Assembly (NCBI GenBank): GCA_964512045.1
Contig: CAZEJK010000109.1
Span: forward strand, 1-16,613
From: CAZEJK01 sp964512045
GTDB taxonomy: Bacteria > Acidobacteriota > Thermoanaerobaculia > Thermoanaerobaculales > Sulfomarinibacteraceae
Reading direction: 5' to 3'
DNA length: 16,613 nt
Below, in pieces: positions 14,852 to 16,613 of this stretch. Each line of letters opens with the position of its first letter. Within the stretch, counting starts at the first letter, position 1. A program made the position numbers and the translations under genes. The notes beneath the pieces are model-generated. The model was not told where the DNA came from. It made no database searches and saw only the letters and a program-made list of their open reading frames with translations.

Positions 14852-14917
14852 GGCTGCGGGCGCCAGAAGCCAGCTCGGAGAACCGGTCGGCAAACGCGCG
14901 CCGCGGAGGGAGCCGAG

Positions 14918-16327
14918 ATGACGAGCAGAGCACGCGACTCAGTGATCGAACGACTGCAGGCTGGAGATGTTCCCTTTATCGCGCGCAAAGTGTTCCTGCT
15001 GCATTGGGATCGAGTTCACGAAGGCACCAGGGGGGAGATCCCTGAGGCCGAGATCTCTCCGGTGGTGGAGCTGCCGTCGTTCTCGGATCTTTCCGACTAC
15101 CAGGCATCCGGTCGCAGTGCCCGAAGCCGGGTGGCGCTGATCAAGCTCAACGGAGGGCTCGGAACGAGCATGGGCCTGGAGAAGGCGAAGTCGCTGCTGC
15201 CGGTCCGCGGCGACCTGACGTTTCTCGACTTGATCTGTCAGCAGGTGCTGGCCCTGCGCAACGAGGGAGGCCACGGGGCACCGCTCCTGCTCATGAACAG
15301 CTTCAACACCGAGGAGGAGTCTCTCGCCCACATCCGCGCCCACCACCCTGCCCTGCTGGCCTCCGAGATCCCACTGAGCTTCCTGCAGCACCGTGTCCCC
15401 AAGATCGACGCACAGACGCTCGAGCCTGTGAGCTCCCCAGAGGATCCGGAGCTGGCGTGGTGTCCTCCGGGGCACGGTGACCTCTACACCGCGATGGTGA
15501 CGTCCGGGATCCTCGATCAGCTCCTCAGCTCCGGCTACCGGTATGCGTTCGTTTCAAACGCCGACAACCTCGGCGCACTGATCGATGATGCACTCCTGGG
15601 ATACATGGTCGCCGAGAAGCTCCCCTTTGTGATGGAGGTTGCAGAGCGCACAGAGGCTGACCGCAAAGGCGGACACCTCTGTCGGCTCGCCGACGGTCGT
15701 CTCGCTTTGCGTGAGGCGGCACAGGTTCCTGAGAGCGAGGACGAGAAGAGCAGCTTTCAAGACATCGAACGTCACAGATTCTTCAACACCAACAACCTGT
15801 GGCTCGACCTGAAGACGCTCGCCACCCATCTCGAGGACGGCAGCGGCGTCCTCCCGTTGCCCACGATCGTGAACCGGAAGACCTTGGATCCGAGAGATCC
15901 GAGCTCTCGGCCCGTGTATCAGCTGGAGACTGCGATGGGTGCCGCCATCAGCGAGTTCCCGAACGCGGGTGCGGTCGAGGTGCCACGAAGCCGCTTCTCT
16001 CCGGTGAAGACCACGAACGACCTGCTGGCTGTCTCGTCGGACGCCTACACTTTGACCGACGATGCGTGTGTTCGTCTCGATCCGTCGCGTGAGCGACCGC
16101 CCACCGTCACTCTGGATCCGCGGTACTTCAAGATGGTCGATGACTTCTTCGCGCACTTCCCCGCCGGTCCGCCATCCCTGGTACGCTGCGAAGTGCTGGA
16201 GGTCGCTGGCGATGTTACCTTTAGCGCCGGTATCGAGGCCCGTGGACGGGTTCACGTTACTGCTTCAGAGCCGATCGTCCTTCCCCCTGGGGCGGTGTTG
16301 GAAGGCACGGTGACGCACGAGGAGTAA
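14918..16327 (+). CDS. UTP-glucose-1-phosphate uridylyltransferase, UDPGP family
   Basis: It makes UDP-glucose (or a related UDP-sugar) from UTP and the sugar 1-phosphate, feeding cell-surface glycans or storage sugars. The 469-residue protein belongs to the eukaryotic-type UDPGP family, not to the unrelated bacterial GalU. Motifs: LNGGLGTSMG (77-86) with Lys89/Lys91 just after, PPGHGDLY (183-190), SNADNLGA (213-220), KGGHL (250-254), FNTNNLWLDL (289-298) and RSRFSPVKTTNDLL (357-370). A short C-terminal beta-helix follows (about 420-465). ATG 14918 has GGAGG 8 bases upstream. Sugar specificity (glucose, GlcNAc or broad) cannot be read from sequence, but the motif set fits glucose best. It stands alone on the plus strand; the dispersed repeat lies 139 bp after its stop. 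Confidence 0.93.
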   Translation: MTSRARDSVIERLQAGDVPFIARKVFLLHWDRVHEGTRGEIPEAEISPVVELPSFSDLSDYQASGRSARSRVALIKLNGGLGTSMGLEKAKSLLPVRGDLTFLDLICQQVLALRNEGGHGAPLLLMNSFNTEEESLAHIRAHHPALLASEIPLSFLQHRVPKIDAQTLEPVSSPEDPELAWCPPGHGDLYTAMVTSGILDQLLSSGYRYAFVSNADNLGALIDDALLGYMVAEKLPFVMEVAERTEADRKGGHLCRLADGRLALREAAQVPESEDEKSSFQDIERHRFFNTNNLWLDLKTLATHLEDGSGVLPLPTIVNRKTLDPRDPSSRPVYQLETAMGAAISEFPNAGAVEVPRSRFSPVKTTNDLLAVSSDAYTLTDDACVRLDPSRERPPTVTLDPRYFKMVDDFFAHFPAGPPSLVRCEVLEVAGDVTFSAGIEARGRVHVTASEPIVLPPGAVLEGTVTHEE

Positions 16328-16425
16328 TGGCGGCTCAGCCGGAGAAGCTCAGGTCACGAGCCGGGCCGACGAAGCGTACCCATCACGGGCTCTCTCCCCG
16401 CTCCCTTCCCTGGCCTGGATACCGG

Positions 16426-16458
16426 GCTCGATGGCGCGAGCGAAACCCGACAGGGTTT
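16426..16458 (+). terminator. Two tandem hairpins after the pyrophosphorylase gene
   Basis: GCTCG (16426-16430) pairs with CGAGC (16437-16441) around a 6-base loop. AAACCC (16443-16448) pairs with GGGTTT (16453-16458) around GACA. They lie about 100-130 nt past the stop and may terminate or protect the mRNA. There is no long T-tract, so this is not a standard intrinsic terminator. Confidence 0.4.
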
Positions 16459-16466
16459 GAGATGCT

Positions 16467-16601
16467 CCTCACATCCCAACGCGGTCGCGGGCCGCAACCA
16501 AAGGGATGCTCCGATGGCGCCGGTCCCGCGCCCGCGTGGGTGTAAGGTATTGCGGTTAGGTATGAGCTCCCCCGCCCACCCATCTGCCCTTGCAGCGAGC
16601 G
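16467..16601 (-). repeat. Dispersed intergenic repeat, right copy
   Basis: The reverse complement of 16467-16536 matches 271-340 at 60 of 70 positions without gaps; weaker similarity runs to about 16601. Read in the direction of the pyrophosphorylase gene, CATCCC (16472-16477) pairs with GGGATG (16503-16508), enclosing GCGGTC-GCG-GGCCGC (16481-16495). It sits in the same orientation to its upstream gene as the left copy does. It may continue past the window edge. Confidence 0.75.
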
Positions 16602-16613
16602 TTCCCCGCACCC

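Larger units (their letters stand above)
16328..16613. other. Right intergenic region, no gene
   Basis: No coding region is supported between the pyrophosphorylase stop and the window edge. The stretch has two consecutive hairpins (16426-16441 and 16443-16458) and then the right copy of the dispersed repeat (16467-16601). Confidence 0.6.

Noticed and set aside
206..16601. The inverted repeats as ends of one large mobile element
   Set aside because: The DNA between them holds core housekeeping genes and no transposase or integrase, and the copies diverge by about 14% in the core and more outside it.

Overview
This window comes from a GC-rich, Gram-negative bacterial chromosome. LpxB shows that lipid A is made. 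The order cmk-rpsA-HU/IHF is the classic arrangement of these genes, and the small-protein content and gene mix remind me of uncultured Acidobacteriota-like lineages. That taxonomic guess is inference only; nothing in the sequence is diagnostic. Eleven protein-coding genes are supported, ten on the minus strand and one on the plus strand. No tRNA, rRNA, CRISPR array, insertion sequence or prophage is visible.

Layout on the minus strand, in order of transcription. A secreted lytic transglycosylase (14766-14152) stands alone and may have a leaderless promoter. A compact run of housekeeping genes follows: cmk (13958), rpsA (TTG start at 13131), an HU/IHF-family gene (10922), a TM2-like membrane protein (10522), a 55-residue two-helix membrane protein (10105), lpxB (9916), rimO (8720) and ribF (about 7330). 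Gaps are 6 to 115 bp, so this is probably one operon or two. It links nucleotide supply, translation (S1, and RimO modification of S12), nucleoid architecture, the outer membrane and flavin cofactors. After ribF comes a 112-bp gap with an extended -10 element. Next is a 1700-residue secreted Kp43-like subtilase with stacked beta-sandwich modules and a C-terminal dockerin. Its TGA overlaps the GTG start of a helical-repeat protein, which ends at 347.

On the plus strand a eukaryotic-type UDP-sugar (UTP-glucose-1-phosphate) pyrophosphorylase (14918-16327) is read divergently from the transglycosylase.

The two ends of the window carry the least explained sequence. About 135 bp at 206-340 and at 16467-16601 are copies of one element in inverted orientation, with a 70-bp core that is 60/70 identical. 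Each copy lies just 3' of a gene and has the same orientation relative to that gene, with a short hairpin in front of it. This looks like a dispersed, possibly structured intergenic element that reaches the right window edge. The left intergenic region also holds a perfect 6-bp hairpin and a G-quadruplex-type run.
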